A stretch of DNA of 64,000 nt from Kitasatospora setae KM-6054 (GTDB lineage Bacteria; Actinomycetota; Actinomycetes; Streptomycetales; Streptomycetaceae): assembly GCF_000269985.1 (NCBI RefSeq), contig NC_016109.1:2666001-2730000 (forward strand), in the 5' to 3' direction. The position numbers were made by a program, and so were the translations under genes. The notes beneath the pieces are model-generated. The model did not search any database, was not told the DNA's origin, and worked only from the letters and a program-made list of their open reading frames with translations. Shown here in pieces: positions 34,616 to 43,478 of the stretch (position 1 is the stretch's first letter; every line of letters begins with the position of its first letter).

Positions 34616-34782
34616 CGGTGGCGCGGGGCCTCTCCGGGTCGGGGACGCCGCCGCTCGGCGGCACCGCCCGTCGGTCACCGCGGGACGGCCGCGGCCCGCT
34701 GGAAAAGCTACCGGACGCACCGGGCCTTTCCGGCGCACGCCACCGCGGACACCCCGCGCGGCCCAAGAGGTCGCCCCGGGGC

Positions 34783-36420
34783 TCAGATCCAGCTGGTGAA
34801 CCACATCCGGGCGTGCCAGTCGGACATCGGGATCACCTCCGCCGTGTACAGCGGCAGGAAGAACGCGAAGCACCCGATGATCGCCAGCACGATCAGCCCG
34901 GCCCCGGCCGCGCCCCAGCGCCGCCGGCTCGGCGTGCTGCCGGCCGGGCCGAGCATCGCGCCGAGCATCTGGGCGACGGCCAGGCACAGGAACGGCACCA
35001 GCACGACCATGTAGAAGGAGAAGACGGTGCGCTCCTGGTACTGGAACCAGGGCAGGTAGACGGCGGCGACGGCGGCCAGCAGCGCGCCGGAGCGCCAGTC
35101 GCGGCGGAAGAACCAGCGGTAGAGCGCGTACGCCAGCGCGAAGCAGGCCGTCCACCAGAGGAACGGGGTGCCGAGCGCGAGGATCTGGCTCGCGCAGCCG
35201 CCGGACGCGGTGCAGCCGCGCTGGCCGGGCTGGAGCTGCTCCCAGTACATCGAGACCGGGCGGCCCTGGACCAGCCAGCTCCACGGGTTCGACTGGTAGG
35301 TGTGCGGGGAGTGCAGGTTGGTGTTGAAGCCCCAGATCTCCGCGTGGTAGTGCCACAGGCTGCGCAGCGGCGCGGGCACCCAGCTCATCGACACCTGCGG
35401 CAGCGGGATCCCGAGGACGCTGTCCGGCGAGAGCCCGGCGCGGTCGTCGGCCCAGTGCCGGCCGTAGCCGCCGCTGGTGGCCAGCCAGCCGGTCCAGGAC
35501 AGCAGGTAGGCGGCCAGCGCGGCGACCGGCATCGACAGCACGGCGGGCCACAGGTCGCGCCGGAGCGTCGAGCGCCGGGCCCGCCGGGCGCCGGCGGCGC
35601 GCCGTCCGGCCTGGTCCCAGAGCAGGACGAGGACGGTGAGGACCAGCAGCACGGGCGCGCCGGTCCACTTCACCGCGCAGGCCGCGCCGAGCAGCACGCC
35701 GGCGGCGAGCCGCCAGGGGCGGAGGCCGAGGCCGATCCGGTCGGCGGCCAGGCCGCCCTCGGCGCGGGCGGCGCGCAGCAGGTCGCGGGTGCGGTCGCGG
35801 TCGACCAGCAGGGCGCCGAACGCGCCGAGCACCAGGAACGCGGAGACGCCGTCGAGCAGGCCGACCCGGCTCATCACGAACTGCAGGCCGTCGACGGCGA
35901 GCAGCAGGCCGGCGACGCAGCCGATCAGGGTGGAGCGGAACAGCCGGCGGCCGATCCGGGCGACCATCAGCACGCTGAGGGTGCCGAGCACGGCGACGGC
36001 GATCCGCCAGCCGAAGGGGTGCAGGCCCCAGAAGTGGGTGCCCAGGCCGATGATCCACTTGCCGAGCGGGGGGTGCGCGATGAACGCGGCGGCGTGGCTG
36101 AGCGGGATGACCTGCGGGTCGCCGAGGATCAGCTGGTTGGCGTTGTCCGGCCAGGCAGACTCGTAGCCCTGCTCCCACAGCGACCAGGCGTCCTTGGGGT
36201 AGTACGTCTCGTCGAAGACGAAGGCGTGCGGGTACCCCAGGTTCCACAGCCGCAGCACCCCGGCGAACAGGGCGACCGCGAGCGGCCCCCACCACCGGTA
36301 CCTGTCCTTCGCCGGTGCCGGGGGCACGACCTCCCGGTCCTGCCTCCGCCGCTCCGCCACCGCCAGCGCCATGTCCTCCCCGTCCGACCGCAGTTGACGA
36401 CTTGTCCGCATTGTCCGCAT
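34783..36420 (-). CDS. Dolichyl-phosphate-mannose--protein mannosyltransferase (PMT, GT39)
   Basis: The protein has 545 residues and about eleven membrane helices. The catalytic Asp-Glu pair is in FVFDETYYPKDAWSLWEQGY, and the second conserved loop is IAHPPLGKWIIGLG. The C-terminal helices include the PMT four-helix region. Actinobacterial PMTs transfer mannose from polyprenyl-phosphate-mannose to Ser/Thr of secreted proteins at the outer face of the membrane. Many exported proteins in this window have Ser/Thr/Pro-rich linkers that are plausible substrates. The start is chosen at the ATG at 36420, but the ATG at 36372, close behind GGGGAGG, is an alternative. Confidence 0.9.
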   Translation of the reverse strand: MRTMRTSRQLRSDGEDMALAVAERRRQDREVVPPAPAKDRYRWWGPLAVALFAGVLRLWNLGYPHAFVFDETYYPKDAWSLWEQGYESAWPDNANQLILGDPQVIPLSHAAAFIAHPPLGKWIIGLGTHFWGLHPFGWRIAVAVLGTLSVLMVARIGRRLFRSTLIGCVAGLLLAVDGLQFVMSRVGLLDGVSAFLVLGAFGALLVDRDRTRDLLRAARAEGGLAADRIGLGLRPWRLAAGVLLGAACAVKWTGAPVLLVLTVLVLLWDQAGRRAAGARRARRSTLRRDLWPAVLSMPVAALAAYLLSWTGWLATSGGYGRHWADDRAGLSPDSVLGIPLPQVSMSWVPAPLRSLWHYHAEIWGFNTNLHSPHTYQSNPWSWLVQGRPVSMYWEQLQPGQRGCTASGGCASQILALGTPFLWWTACFALAYALYRWFFRRDWRSGALLAAVAAVYLPWFQYQERTVFSFYMVVLVPFLCLAVAQMLGAMLGPAGSTPSRRRWGAAGAGLIVLAIIGCFAFFLPLYTAEVIPMSDWHARMWFTSWI

Positions 36421-36553
36421 CCTAGCCTGCGCGCGCGGGCGTCCGCGGCTCCCGGCCTGGGGTGCTCGGAGCATTCTCCCCCGGGCCCGCCGCGCGGTTA
36501 CGGTTGACCCTCGACCAGGTCGAGGGACCAGGCTCCGTGACGTGGAGAGCACC

Positions 36554-37543
36554 ATGCGCAGCATCGGCGAGACGGCCCGGGCCTGTGGCCTGAGCCCCGG
36601 CACCCTGCGGTTCTACGACGGCGCGGGCGTGTTCGTCCCGGCCGTCGTGGACCCGCGCACCGGGTACCGCTGGTACGCGGACGAGCAGCTGCCGGACGCC
36701 CGGCTGCTGGCCCGGCTGCGCCGGGTCGGGATGCCGCTGCCCGGGATCACCCGGGTGCTGACCGGCTCCCCGGCCGAGGCCCGGGCCGAGCTGGACGCGC
36801 ACCTGCGCCGCCTGGAGGACGGTCTGACCGACGCCCGCCGGGAGCTCTCCGCCGTCCGTGCCCTGCTCGACTCCCGGGAGTGCCCCGTGCCGATGACCCG
36901 CCTGACCGTCCCCGCCCCCGCCCTCGCCGCCGCCCTGGACGCGGTGCGCTTCGCCGCCCCGGCGGACGCCGCGCTGCCCGCCGTCGCCGGGATCTTCCTG
37001 GACGCCGAGGACGGCGCGCTGCACCTGGTCGCCACCGACCGCTACCGGCTGGCGGTCGCCGACTGCCCGGCCGCCCTGGACGGCCCGCCCGCCTCCGCCC
37101 TGCTGCCGACCGCCCTCGCGGACGCCGCCCGGGCCCTGCTCGCCGACGCCGAGGAGGCCGAACTCTCCTTCGACGGCGACCACTTCGCGATCCGCGCGGC
37201 CGGCCGCTCGCTCTCCGGCGAGCGCGTCCCCGCCGACTTCCCCGACTACCGCCGGCTGCTCCGCCACGAGCCCACCCACCGCCTGACCCTCACCGCCGCC
37301 GAACTCCGCGCCCTCCCCGCCACCGACGGCTCCACCACCCTCACCGCCACCCCCGCCCACGCCCTCCCCGGCACCCCCGCCCCGACCGCCCTGCTGGTCC
37401 ACGTCAACCACGACTACCTGCTGGAAGCCGCCGGCACCGCCGAACAACTCGTCCTCGAACTCGGCGGCCCGATCGCCCCCCTGGCCATCCGCTTCCCGTC
37501 CCGCGCCGACACCTTCTCCCTCCTGATGCCGATCGCCCGCTGA
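36554..37543 (+). CDS. MerR-type regulator fused to a DNA-clamp-like domain
   Basis: The protein has 329 residues from the ATG at 36554 (GGAG 6 bases upstream). Residues 1-70 are a MerR winged helix (IGETARACGLSPGTLRFYDG, PRTGYRWYADEQ). A helix pair for dimerisation follows (about 75-112). From about 118 to the end the sequence resembles the beta sliding clamp of DNA polymerase III (DnaN): LPAVAGIFLDAEDGALHLVATDRYRLAVA, RSLSGERVPADFPDYRRLL and a C-terminal TFSLLMPIAR matching the clamp's VLMPMR ending. About two of the clamp's three domains are present. A MerR protein with clamp fold is unusual; the ligand and target are unknown. The upstream PMT gene is divergent. Confidence 0.8.
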   Translation: MRSIGETARACGLSPGTLRFYDGAGVFVPAVVDPRTGYRWYADEQLPDARLLARLRRVGMPLPGITRVLTGSPAEARAELDAHLRRLEDGLTDARRELSAVRALLDSRECPVPMTRLTVPAPALAAALDAVRFAAPADAALPAVAGIFLDAEDGALHLVATDRYRLAVADCPAALDGPPASALLPTALADAARALLADAEEAELSFDGDHFAIRAAGRSLSGERVPADFPDYRRLLRHEPTHRLTLTAAELRALPATDGSTTLTATPAHALPGTPAPTALLVHVNHDYLLEAAGTAEQLVLELGGPIAPLAIRFPSRADTFSLLMPIAR

Positions 37544-37651
37544 CCCGGCCCCGGGCCGTCCCAGCCCGGCCCCGGCCCGACCCTGCCCGGGCAGCGCGGC
37601 GGGGGCCGGGAGCGTGCGGAACGCTGCCGGCCCCCGGGGGTACGTCGGGTC

Positions 37652-38938
37652 TCAGGCCGCCGTCTGGAGTTCCCGCGCCGGGCGCGGTTCGCGCTGCGGG
37701 ACGGGCAGCACCCGGACGTTGTCCTGGGCGGGCGTGAGGTGTCCGCGCAGGCGGACGGCGAGGGCGACGATCAGCAGGGTGCAGAGCGCCATCGCGGCGA
37801 GGTAGAGCGGCCAGGTGCCGGAGCCGACCAGCAGGACGCCGACGGCGGGGCCGACCGCGACGGCGATCTGCTTCACCAGCGCGTAGCCGGCGTTGTAGGT
37901 GCCGAGCAGCCGACTGGGGGCGAGGTCGGCGACGATCGGGCCCATGGTGGGCGCGAGCAGCGACTCGCCGACGCCGAACAGGGCGTAGACGGCGACGATC
38001 GCGACCGTCGCGGCCATCGCCTCGGTGCGGACCAGCCCGGCGACCACGGCCATGCCCCAGGCGCCGAGCCAGACCAGTCCGGCGGCGGCCATCGCGGTGG
38101 TGCGGCGGCGGCGCTCGGTGATCCGGACGACGAACATCTGCAGCAGGACGATGGTCAGCGCGTTGGCGCCGATGGCCAGGCCGAGGGTGGACGGCGCGGT
38201 GCCGACGGTGTCGGTGGCGAACGCGGCGACGCCGGACTCGAACTGCCCGTAGCAGGTGAAGAAGATCAGCCCGGCGAGGGCGCACAGCCGCAGCATCGCC
38301 TTGTCGGCGACCATCGCCCGCAGCCCGCCGCCGCGCTTCGCGCCCGCCCCGGCCGGGGCGGGTTCGACGGCGGCCGGCGGCATCTTCGCGGTGCCGGTGA
38401 CGGCGGCCAGGCCGAGGAAGGTGACCGCCTCGATGGTGAAGAGCCTGGTCAGGCTGGACGGGTCGGCGGTGTCGACGATCTGGCCGCCGACCAGGGCGCC
38501 GATGCCCATGCCCAGGTTGACCAGGGTGAACTGGAGCGCGAAGGCGCGGGAGCGCTCGGCGCGCCCGGTGCAGCGGACGATCATGGTGGCGAGCGCGGGC
38601 TGGCAGGTGGTGACGCCCGCACCGAACAGGAAGGAGGAGAGCAGCAGCCCGGGGGTGCTCGCGGCCTGCCCGAAGGCGAACGAGCCGACGGCGGCCAGCG
38701 CGGCGCCGGCCAGCAGCACCGGGCGCGGCCCGTACCGGTCGATGCCGCGGCCGGTGAACGGCAGCACGGCCAGCGCGGCCAGCGCGAACACCACGAACAC
38801 GGCGCTCGCCGCCGCGGCGCCGAGGCCGCGCACCTGGTCCACGTACACGAACATGTACGGCAAGGTGAAGCCGCTGCCGAACGCGCTGAGCGCGTTCCCG
38901 ATCTGGACGCGGCGCAGTCGGCCGCCCCTCTCCTTCAC
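37652..38938 (-). CDS. MFS transporter (drug/metabolite efflux type)
   Basis: The protein has 428 residues and about twelve membrane helices, starting at a GTG behind GAGGGG; an ATG seven codons upstream is possible. The loop between helices 2 and 3 has GRGIDRYGPRPVLL, the MFS motif A region. It looks like a proton-driven exporter. The gene is divergent from a MarR-family regulator with operator-like palindromes between them, the classic arrangement for a drug-inducible efflux pump. Confidence 0.88.
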   Translation of the reverse strand: MKERGGRLRRVQIGNALSAFGSGFTLPYMFVYVDQVRGLGAAAASAVFVVFALAALAVLPFTGRGIDRYGPRPVLLAGAALAAVGSFAFGQAASTPGLLLSSFLFGAGVTTCQPALATMIVRCTGRAERSRAFALQFTLVNLGMGIGALVGGQIVDTADPSSLTRLFTIEAVTFLGLAAVTGTAKMPPAAVEPAPAGAGAKRGGGLRAMVADKAMLRLCALAGLIFFTCYGQFESGVAAFATDTVGTAPSTLGLAIGANALTIVLLQMFVVRITERRRRTTAMAAAGLVWLGAWGMAVVAGLVRTEAMAATVAIVAVYALFGVGESLLAPTMGPIVADLAPSRLLGTYNAGYALVKQIAVAVGPAVGVLLVGSGTWPLYLAAMALCTLLIVALAVRLRGHLTPAQDNVRVLPVPQREPRPARELQTAA

Positions 38939-38990
38939 TGCACACCCCTCTTCACGCATCGAGCCGGGCCCCTCGCCTCGGCTTTACTCC

Positions 38991-39055
38991 GTAAGATTTC
39001 AGACCTAAAGTCTTACCACCCAAAGGCTATGTGGTCAAAGACTGAGAGGTCAAAG
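38991..39055. promoter_or_regulatory. MarR-type operator region with palindrome and direct repeats
   Basis: GTAAGATTTCAGACCTAAAGTCTTAC (38991-39016) is a near-perfect inverted repeat. GGTCAAAG is repeated at 39033-39040 and 39048-39055. The stretch is AT-rich compared with the window and lies between the divergent MFS and MarR genes, so both promoters and the regulator's binding sites are probably here. Confidence 0.65.
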
Positions 39056-39091
39056 GCTTAACAACTGCACGCTGCGTGGGAGAATGGGCCC

Positions 39092-39655
39092 ATGAGCACA
39101 CGCAGAGCGGAGCCCCAGACCGCCACCGAGCTCGGCATCGCCGAACAGGTGGCCGTCTACCAGCGGGAATTCCCCACCGTGGACCCGCAGGTGGAGACCA
39201 TCGTCTCCACCCTGTCCCGGCTGGCCCGCCGGATGAACGTGGCGTACGGGCGCCAGCTGGCCACCCTCGGCATCACCTCCGCCGAGTGGGAGGTGCTCAA
39301 GGCGCTGGTGTTCGCCGGCGCGCCCTACCGGCTCGGGCCGGGCGAGCTGGCCAAGCGGCTCGGCCTGACCCCGGCCGCGATGACCCACCGGATCGACCGG
39401 ATGGTCACCGAGGGCCTGGTCACCCGGGACCGGGACGAGGCCAACCGGGTCCGGGTGATCATCGAGCTGACCGCCGAGGGCCGCGACAAGTGGCTGGAGC
39501 TGATGCGGATGGCCGCCGTCTTCGAGGCCGACCTGCTCCAGGACGTGGCCGGCGAGACCCGCCCCGAGCTGGCCGCCGCGCTGACCCGGATGCTGCGCCG
39601 GATCGAGGAGACCCAGCCGGACGCACTCGGCCGCACCGACGACCTGACCTGCTGA
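39092..39655 (+). CDS. MarR-family transcriptional regulator
   Basis: The 187-residue protein has the MarR winged helix at about 70-150: ITSAEWEVLKALVFAG, GELAKRLGLTPAAMTHRIDR (recognition helix) and the wing LVTRDRDEANRVRVIIELT. N- and C-terminal helices form the dimer interface. It probably represses the divergent MFS exporter gene and itself, with release by a small aromatic ligand. A hairpin (39731-39768) ends the transcript. Confidence 0.9.
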   Translation: MSTRRAEPQTATELGIAEQVAVYQREFPTVDPQVETIVSTLSRLARRMNVAYGRQLATLGITSAEWEVLKALVFAGAPYRLGPGELAKRLGLTPAAMTHRIDRMVTEGLVTRDRDEANRVRVIIELTAEGRDKWLELMRMAAVFEADLLQDVAGETRPELAAALTRMLRRIEETQPDALGRTDDLTC

Positions 39656-39730
39656 CCGACCCGCCGGGGGCGCCGGGGGCGCCGCGGGCGCTGCGGCCGC
39701 CGGGGGCATCGGGCGGGCCGGAGAACGGAA

Positions 39731-39768
39731 CGAGGGGCGCGGGGAGATCTCTCTCCTCGCGCCCCTCG
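39731..39768. terminator. Bidirectional hairpin between marR-type and chitinase genes
   Basis: CGAGGGGCGCG and CGCGCCCCTCG pair perfectly over 11 bases, with further pairing (GGAGA/TCTCC) towards the loop. It lies between two convergent genes. Confidence 0.75.
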
Positions 39769-39804
39769 CGGGGTTCAGCTCAGCCGATCAGCGGTGCCGG
39801 TGGT

Positions 39805-41631
39805 TCAGCAGGCGCCGTTGTCGGTCCAGACGCCCCAGGCGCCGCTCAGGCTCGGGTCCTCGTTGGTGGTCCACCACTTGTTGGTGTAGTAGTGGCCCTT
39901 CCAGGAGACCTTGGTCGAGGTGGCGTACACGGTGGCCGCGCTCCAGCTCGGGGCACCGGCGCAGGCACCGGTCGAGGCGGAGGCCGAAGCCGAGGCGGAC
40001 GCGGAGGCCGAGGCCGAGGCGGAAGCCGACGCGGAGGCCGAGGCCGACGCGGAGGCGGACGGGCTGGCCGACTGCGAGGCGGAGGCCGAGGCGGTCGGGG
40101 AGGCCGAGCCGGTCGGGGCGGCCGGGCAGGACGCGGCGGAGCCGTTGGTCGCGGTCACCGTCTTGTCGAACAGGCCGGTCTGGGTGCCCAGGTCGTACAT
40201 CGAGAACATGAACGAGCCGCCGAGGCCGTTGCAGTGCGCGTAGTCGAGCTTGGCCTGGATGGACTGGGCGTTCTCGCCGGACCAGAAGGTGGTGCCGTCG
40301 TAGAAGTAGGCGGCCTTGGCGGCGTCGTCCCAGTAGGTGTAGCTGGGGTTGTCGACGAAGCCGTTCAGCTCCTTGAACATCTTGATGCCGGCGACGCCGC
40401 CGGAGTAGGTGCCGCCGGGGGCCGGGGCGGACGCCTTCTGGAACAGGCCGTGGGTGGTGCCGGCGGAGACGCCGGTCCAGCCGCGGTAGTAGAACGGGAT
40501 GCCGACGTTGATCTTCTTCGCCGGGAAGCCGCCCGCGATGCCGTACTGCGGGTCACCCACGGTGTAGGCCTTGACGGCCGCGTCCACCGAGTACTTGCCG
40601 TTGCCACCCGGGACCGGGTTCATCGGGTCGTTCGGGTTGGTGTAGATCGGGGCCTGGTGGTTGGTCGGGCCCTGGGCCTCCCAACCGCCGTGCATGTCGT
40701 ACGTCATGATGTCCAGGAAGGTCAGGTACTGGCCGATCTTGTCGGTCTCGACCTGCTTGATCTTGTCCTGGCCGGCGCCGACCGCGGCCGCGAGGCCGTA
40801 GGTGCGGCCGTCGGTCTTGGTCTGGGCGTCGAGCTGGCTGCGGAACTCGGCGAGCAGCGCGGTGAAGTTCTGCTTGTCGTTCGGGGAGGCGTGGTTGCCG
40901 GTGTGGCCGTTGCCGCCCGGGTACTCCCAGTCGAGGTCGAAGCCGTCGAAGATGCCGGCCGCGGTGCCCGCGCCGCCGTAACCGCCCTCGACGGGCAGGT
41001 TGCCCTTGATGAACATGTCGACGCAGGACGAGACGAACTTCTTGCGCGAGGCGTCACTGGCGGCCACGTCGGAGAAGTACTTCGAGTAGGTCCAGCCGCC
41101 GATCGACATCAGGACCTTGAGGTTCGGGTTCTTCGCCTTCAGCTTCTTCAGCTGGTTGAAGTTGCCGACGATCGGCTGGTTCCAGGTGTCGCCCACGCCG
41201 TCGACCGAGATGTCGGCGCCGAAGCTCTTCTGGTAGTCGGCGAAGGAGTCGCCCGCGCCGTCACCGGCATTGGGGTCGTCCTCGTTCTGCGACGCGGCCT
41301 TGTTGGCCTCGAAACAGGTGCCGTTGGTCGGGTGGATGTTCGCGAAGTCGTAGATGATGTAGTCGAGCTTGCCCGCGGCGCCCGTGTCCTGCATCGTCTT
41401 GAGGTAGTACGCGTTCGAGTAGATCGACCACTGGTCGAAGTACGCGACCTTGATGCCGCCGCTGGTGGCCGGGGCACCGGTCGAGTTGGTCGGCGCGGCC
41501 TGGGCGGTACCGCCGGCGGTCAGCGCGAGGGCGCTGCCGAGCAGCAGGGAGGCCGCGGTGCCGGCCGCGAGCGCGGACCAGCCCTTCGGCCGACGGCGCG
41601 CGGGCGCCGCGGAGGAAACGGAACGAAGCAT
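39805..41631 (-). CDS. Secreted GH18 chitinase with C-terminal chitin-binding module
   Basis: The 608-residue protein has a signal peptide with a long basic N-region (ARRRPKGWSALAAG, cleavage near TAQAAP). A GH18 barrel (about 55-480) carries the catalytic DGFDLDWEYP (D-x-x-D-x-D-x-E) and the SIGGWTYS strand. A linker made of about 20 Ser-Ala pairs follows, and a CBM5/12 module ends it (WSAATVYATSTKVSWKGHYY, TNEDPSLSGAWGVW). It hydrolyses chitin outside the cell by a retaining, substrate-assisted mechanism. Two DasR-type operator sites upstream indicate repression relieved by GlcNAc-derived signals. The order signal, GH18, linker, CBM reverses many Streptomyces chitinases that have the CBM first. 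Confidence 0.95.
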   Translation of the reverse strand: MLRSVSSAAPARRRPKGWSALAAGTAASLLLGSALALTAGGTAQAAPTNSTGAPATSGGIKVAYFDQWSIYSNAYYLKTMQDTGAAGKLDYIIYDFANIHPTNGTCFEANKAASQNEDDPNAGDGAGDSFADYQKSFGADISVDGVGDTWNQPIVGNFNQLKKLKAKNPNLKVLMSIGGWTYSKYFSDVAASDASRKKFVSSCVDMFIKGNLPVEGGYGGAGTAAGIFDGFDLDWEYPGGNGHTGNHASPNDKQNFTALLAEFRSQLDAQTKTDGRTYGLAAAVGAGQDKIKQVETDKIGQYLTFLDIMTYDMHGGWEAQGPTNHQAPIYTNPNDPMNPVPGGNGKYSVDAAVKAYTVGDPQYGIAGGFPAKKINVGIPFYYRGWTGVSAGTTHGLFQKASAPAPGGTYSGGVAGIKMFKELNGFVDNPSYTYWDDAAKAAYFYDGTTFWSGENAQSIQAKLDYAHCNGLGGSFMFSMYDLGTQTGLFDKTVTATNGSAASCPAAPTGSASPTASASASQSASPSASASASASASASASASASASASASASASTGACAGAPSWSAATVYATSTKVSWKGHYYTNKWWTTNEDPSLSGAWGVWTDNGAC

Positions 41632-41772
41632 GGCTGCGTGACTCCTGGTTGTGGGGGTCCCGTCACGTCCAGGCACGAACCGTACGAGGTGGGGTCGCAC
41701 GACCTGGGCATGACAGGGGAATCGAGCGTTGGCCTGCACAAACACCAGGTGCGGGTAAGCCGAACCGGCGCC

Positions 41773-41839
41773 GGTGGTCTAAACCACCGGCGCCGGCCCA
41801 GGGGCTCCCTGCACCTGCCAAGTAAAATGGACTAGACCA
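41773..41839 (-). promoter_or_regulatory. Two DasR-type (dre) sites of the chitinase promoter
   Basis: GGTGGTCTAAACCACC (41773-41788) and TGGACTAGACCA (41828-41839) both match the dre palindrome core TGGTCTAGACCA with one or two changes. Their spacing, about 55 bases apart and 142-208 bases before the chitinase start, fits the direct-repeat control region known for Streptomyces chitinase genes. Confidence 0.82.
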
Positions 41840-41897
41840 ACTCGGGCGTCAAGAGCGGGTTCTGACGCTTACGCCACGCTTAAGGTTCGGTGTCAGG

Positions 41898-42416
41898 TCA
41901 GTACCGCAGCGCGTTCGCCACCACCGGGGTCACACCGCCCTCGAGCGAGCGGTTGCTCTCCGCCGTGGCCTGCGCGGACGCCCCCGCCGCCACCTCCGGC
42001 ACGCTGACCACCACCGCGTCCAGCAGGTTTCCCGACGCGTCGTCGAAGTTGACCTGAATCGTGTACTTGCCGGCCTGCGAACCGTGGTTCGTGACGGTCA
42101 GCGGCACCGACAGCTTCCCGTCCGAGCCGGTGGTGGTCTTGCCCAGCACCACGTCGTCCTTCGCGTCCAGCCCGCCCTTCACGCTGGCCAGCGCCGAGGA
42201 CGCGGCGGCCTGCGCGGAGGCGCCCAGCGAGGCGGCGGCCGAGCCGACCGCCGCCGTCGCCGAGGAGGCCGCCGAGGCCACCGCCGACTTGGCGCCGTCC
42301 AGCGCCGAGGACACGGCGGGGGACGGCGAGCCGTCCGAGGAGCAGCCCGCCAGGGCCGCGCCGCCCAGCAGCGCGGCGGCCGTCCAGCCGGCGACGGCCC
42401 GCATCGATCGCTTCAT
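41898..42416 (-). CDS. Ala/Ser-rich lipoprotein
   Basis: This 172-residue protein has a lipoprotein signal ending in LAGC (Cys 25). Residues 30-85 are an Ala/Ser repeat region (SSATAAVGSAAASLGASAQA) that probably forms a helix or a flexible stalk. The C-terminal 85 residues form a beta-rich domain, LSVPLTVTNHGSQAGKYTIQ, resembling FxLYD/Ig-like domains in many surface lipoproteins. Function is unknown. A GAAGGGA site precedes the ATG. The gene is 48 bases downstream of the DoxX gene in the same direction. Confidence 0.8.
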   Translation of the reverse strand: MKRSMRAVAGWTAAALLGGAALAGCSSDGSPSPAVSSALDGAKSAVASAASSATAAVGSAAASLGASAQAAASSALASVKGGLDAKDDVVLGKTTTGSDGKLSVPLTVTNHGSQAGKYTIQVNFDDASGNLLDAVVVSVPEVAAGASAQATAESNRSLEGGVTPVVANALRY

Positions 42417-42464
42417 CAGTGGGGATCCCTTCGATTGGGTGGGGGGGTGGAGCGGGAAGGCGGG

Positions 42465-43028
42465 TCAGGAGAGCCCGGTGCCGTCCTCCAGGGCGGCCTC
42501 GTCGGCGGCCCGCGCCTCCCGGCGGCGGACCTCCTCCTGGCGGCGGGCCACCACCGCGGCGGCGCCCGCCGCGCTGGCCGCGAACGCCAGCACGCCCACC
42601 CAGGGGCGGGCCAGCCGGTGCCCGAGCGCGGCGTCCAGCGAGTAGCGGCCCGCGCCGGCCACCCCGAGCGCCAGGCCGCAGGCGCCCAGCAGCGCCGGGT
42701 ACTCGTAGCCGCCGCCCTGGGCGAAGAAGCCCGCCGGGGCGTGCACCGAGATCGCGCCCGCCATCGTCCCGGCGACCACCGAGCCCGCGGCGGGCGTGGC
42801 CAGCCCGAGCGCGAGCAGCGCGCCGCCGCCCGCCTCGCCCAGGCCGGCGGCCCGCGCGCTGCGCTCCCCCGGCACGAAGCCCATGTGCTCCATCGCCTGC
42901 GCGGTGCCCTCGGGCCCGGCGCCGCCGAACCAGCCGAACAGCTTCTGCGTCCCGTGCGCGAACAGGACTCCGCCGACGGCTCCGCGCAGCGCCAGCAGAC
43001 CGAGATCCTTGCGGTGCAGACTGGTCAT
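42465..43028 (-). CDS. DoxX-family membrane protein
   Basis: The protein has 187 residues and four helices. The N-terminal signature is LLALRGAVGGVLFAHGTQKL followed by FGWFGGAG, typical of the DoxX/SURF4-like family. MGFVPG and the later HAPAGFFAQGGGYEYP also match the family. In mycobacteria DoxX works in membrane-linked oxidative stress control; elsewhere the function is unclear. The tail after residue 150 is charged and probably cytoplasmic. It likely forms an operon with the lipoprotein gene. Confidence 0.88.
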   Translation of the reverse strand: MTSLHRKDLGLLALRGAVGGVLFAHGTQKLFGWFGGAGPEGTAQAMEHMGFVPGERSARAAGLGEAGGGALLALGLATPAAGSVVAGTMAGAISVHAPAGFFAQGGGYEYPALLGACGLALGVAGAGRYSLDAALGHRLARPWVGVLAFAASAAGAAAVVARRQEEVRRREARAADEAALEDGTGLS

Positions 43029-43143
43029 GGTTGTTGCCCCTGGTGTGGAAGAGAAGACTTAGGGCCCATCCCAGCGCGCGCACCGGCCCCGATCGACCCG
43101 GCGAAGCCATCCGGGCGACGCCCGCCAGCAGAACGGAGCCCCG

Positions 43144-43461
43144 ATGACCACCGCACCGCAGCCGCCCTCGTACGTCCTGCACGGCGAGCGGATCACCGAC
43201 GAGCCCTCGCTCTGGGCCGAACTCGGCCGCGCCGTCGGGGCCCCCGACGGCTACTACGGCCGCAACCTGGACGCCCTCGCCGACTGCCTGCGCGGCGGCT
43301 TCGGCCCGGTCCCCCCGTTCACCCTGGTCTGGCAGCGGGCGATGGACTCCGCGCAGGCCCTCACCCGCCGGGTGACCGGCCCCGACGAGGAGGAGCGCTC
43401 CTACTTCGACGCGGTCCTCGACGTCCTGCGCCAGGGTGGCGCCACCGTCCGGCTGCGCTGA
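43144..43461 (+). CDS. Barstar-family ribonuclease inhibitor
   Basis: The 105-residue protein has the barstar fold: VLHGERITDEPSLWAELGRA, then GAPDGYYGRNLDALADCLRG, where the conserved Y-x-x-N-x-D-A-L-x-D block binds the RNase active site. Barstar homologues inhibit barnase-type secreted ribonucleases. No barnase gene lies nearby, so it may protect against an enzyme encoded elsewhere, or have another partner. It starts at an ATG behind CGGAG and ends 17 bases before the MarC-family gene. Confidence 0.88.
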   Translation: MTTAPQPPSYVLHGERITDEPSLWAELGRAVGAPDGYYGRNLDALADCLRGGFGPVPPFTLVWQRAMDSAQALTRRVTGPDEEERSYFDAVLDVLRQGGATVRLR

Positions 43462-43478
43462 CCCCGCATCATGGGCGC

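Noticed and set aside
39076..41835. 919-codon plus-strand frame
   Set aside because: It crosses the MarR gene out of frame and the chitinase antisense; Val/Gly/Leu-rich shadow without domains.
43144..43461. Toxin-antitoxin pair with barnase
   Set aside because: A barstar gene is present, but neither neighbour encodes a ribonuclease; the next gene is a MarC membrane protein.
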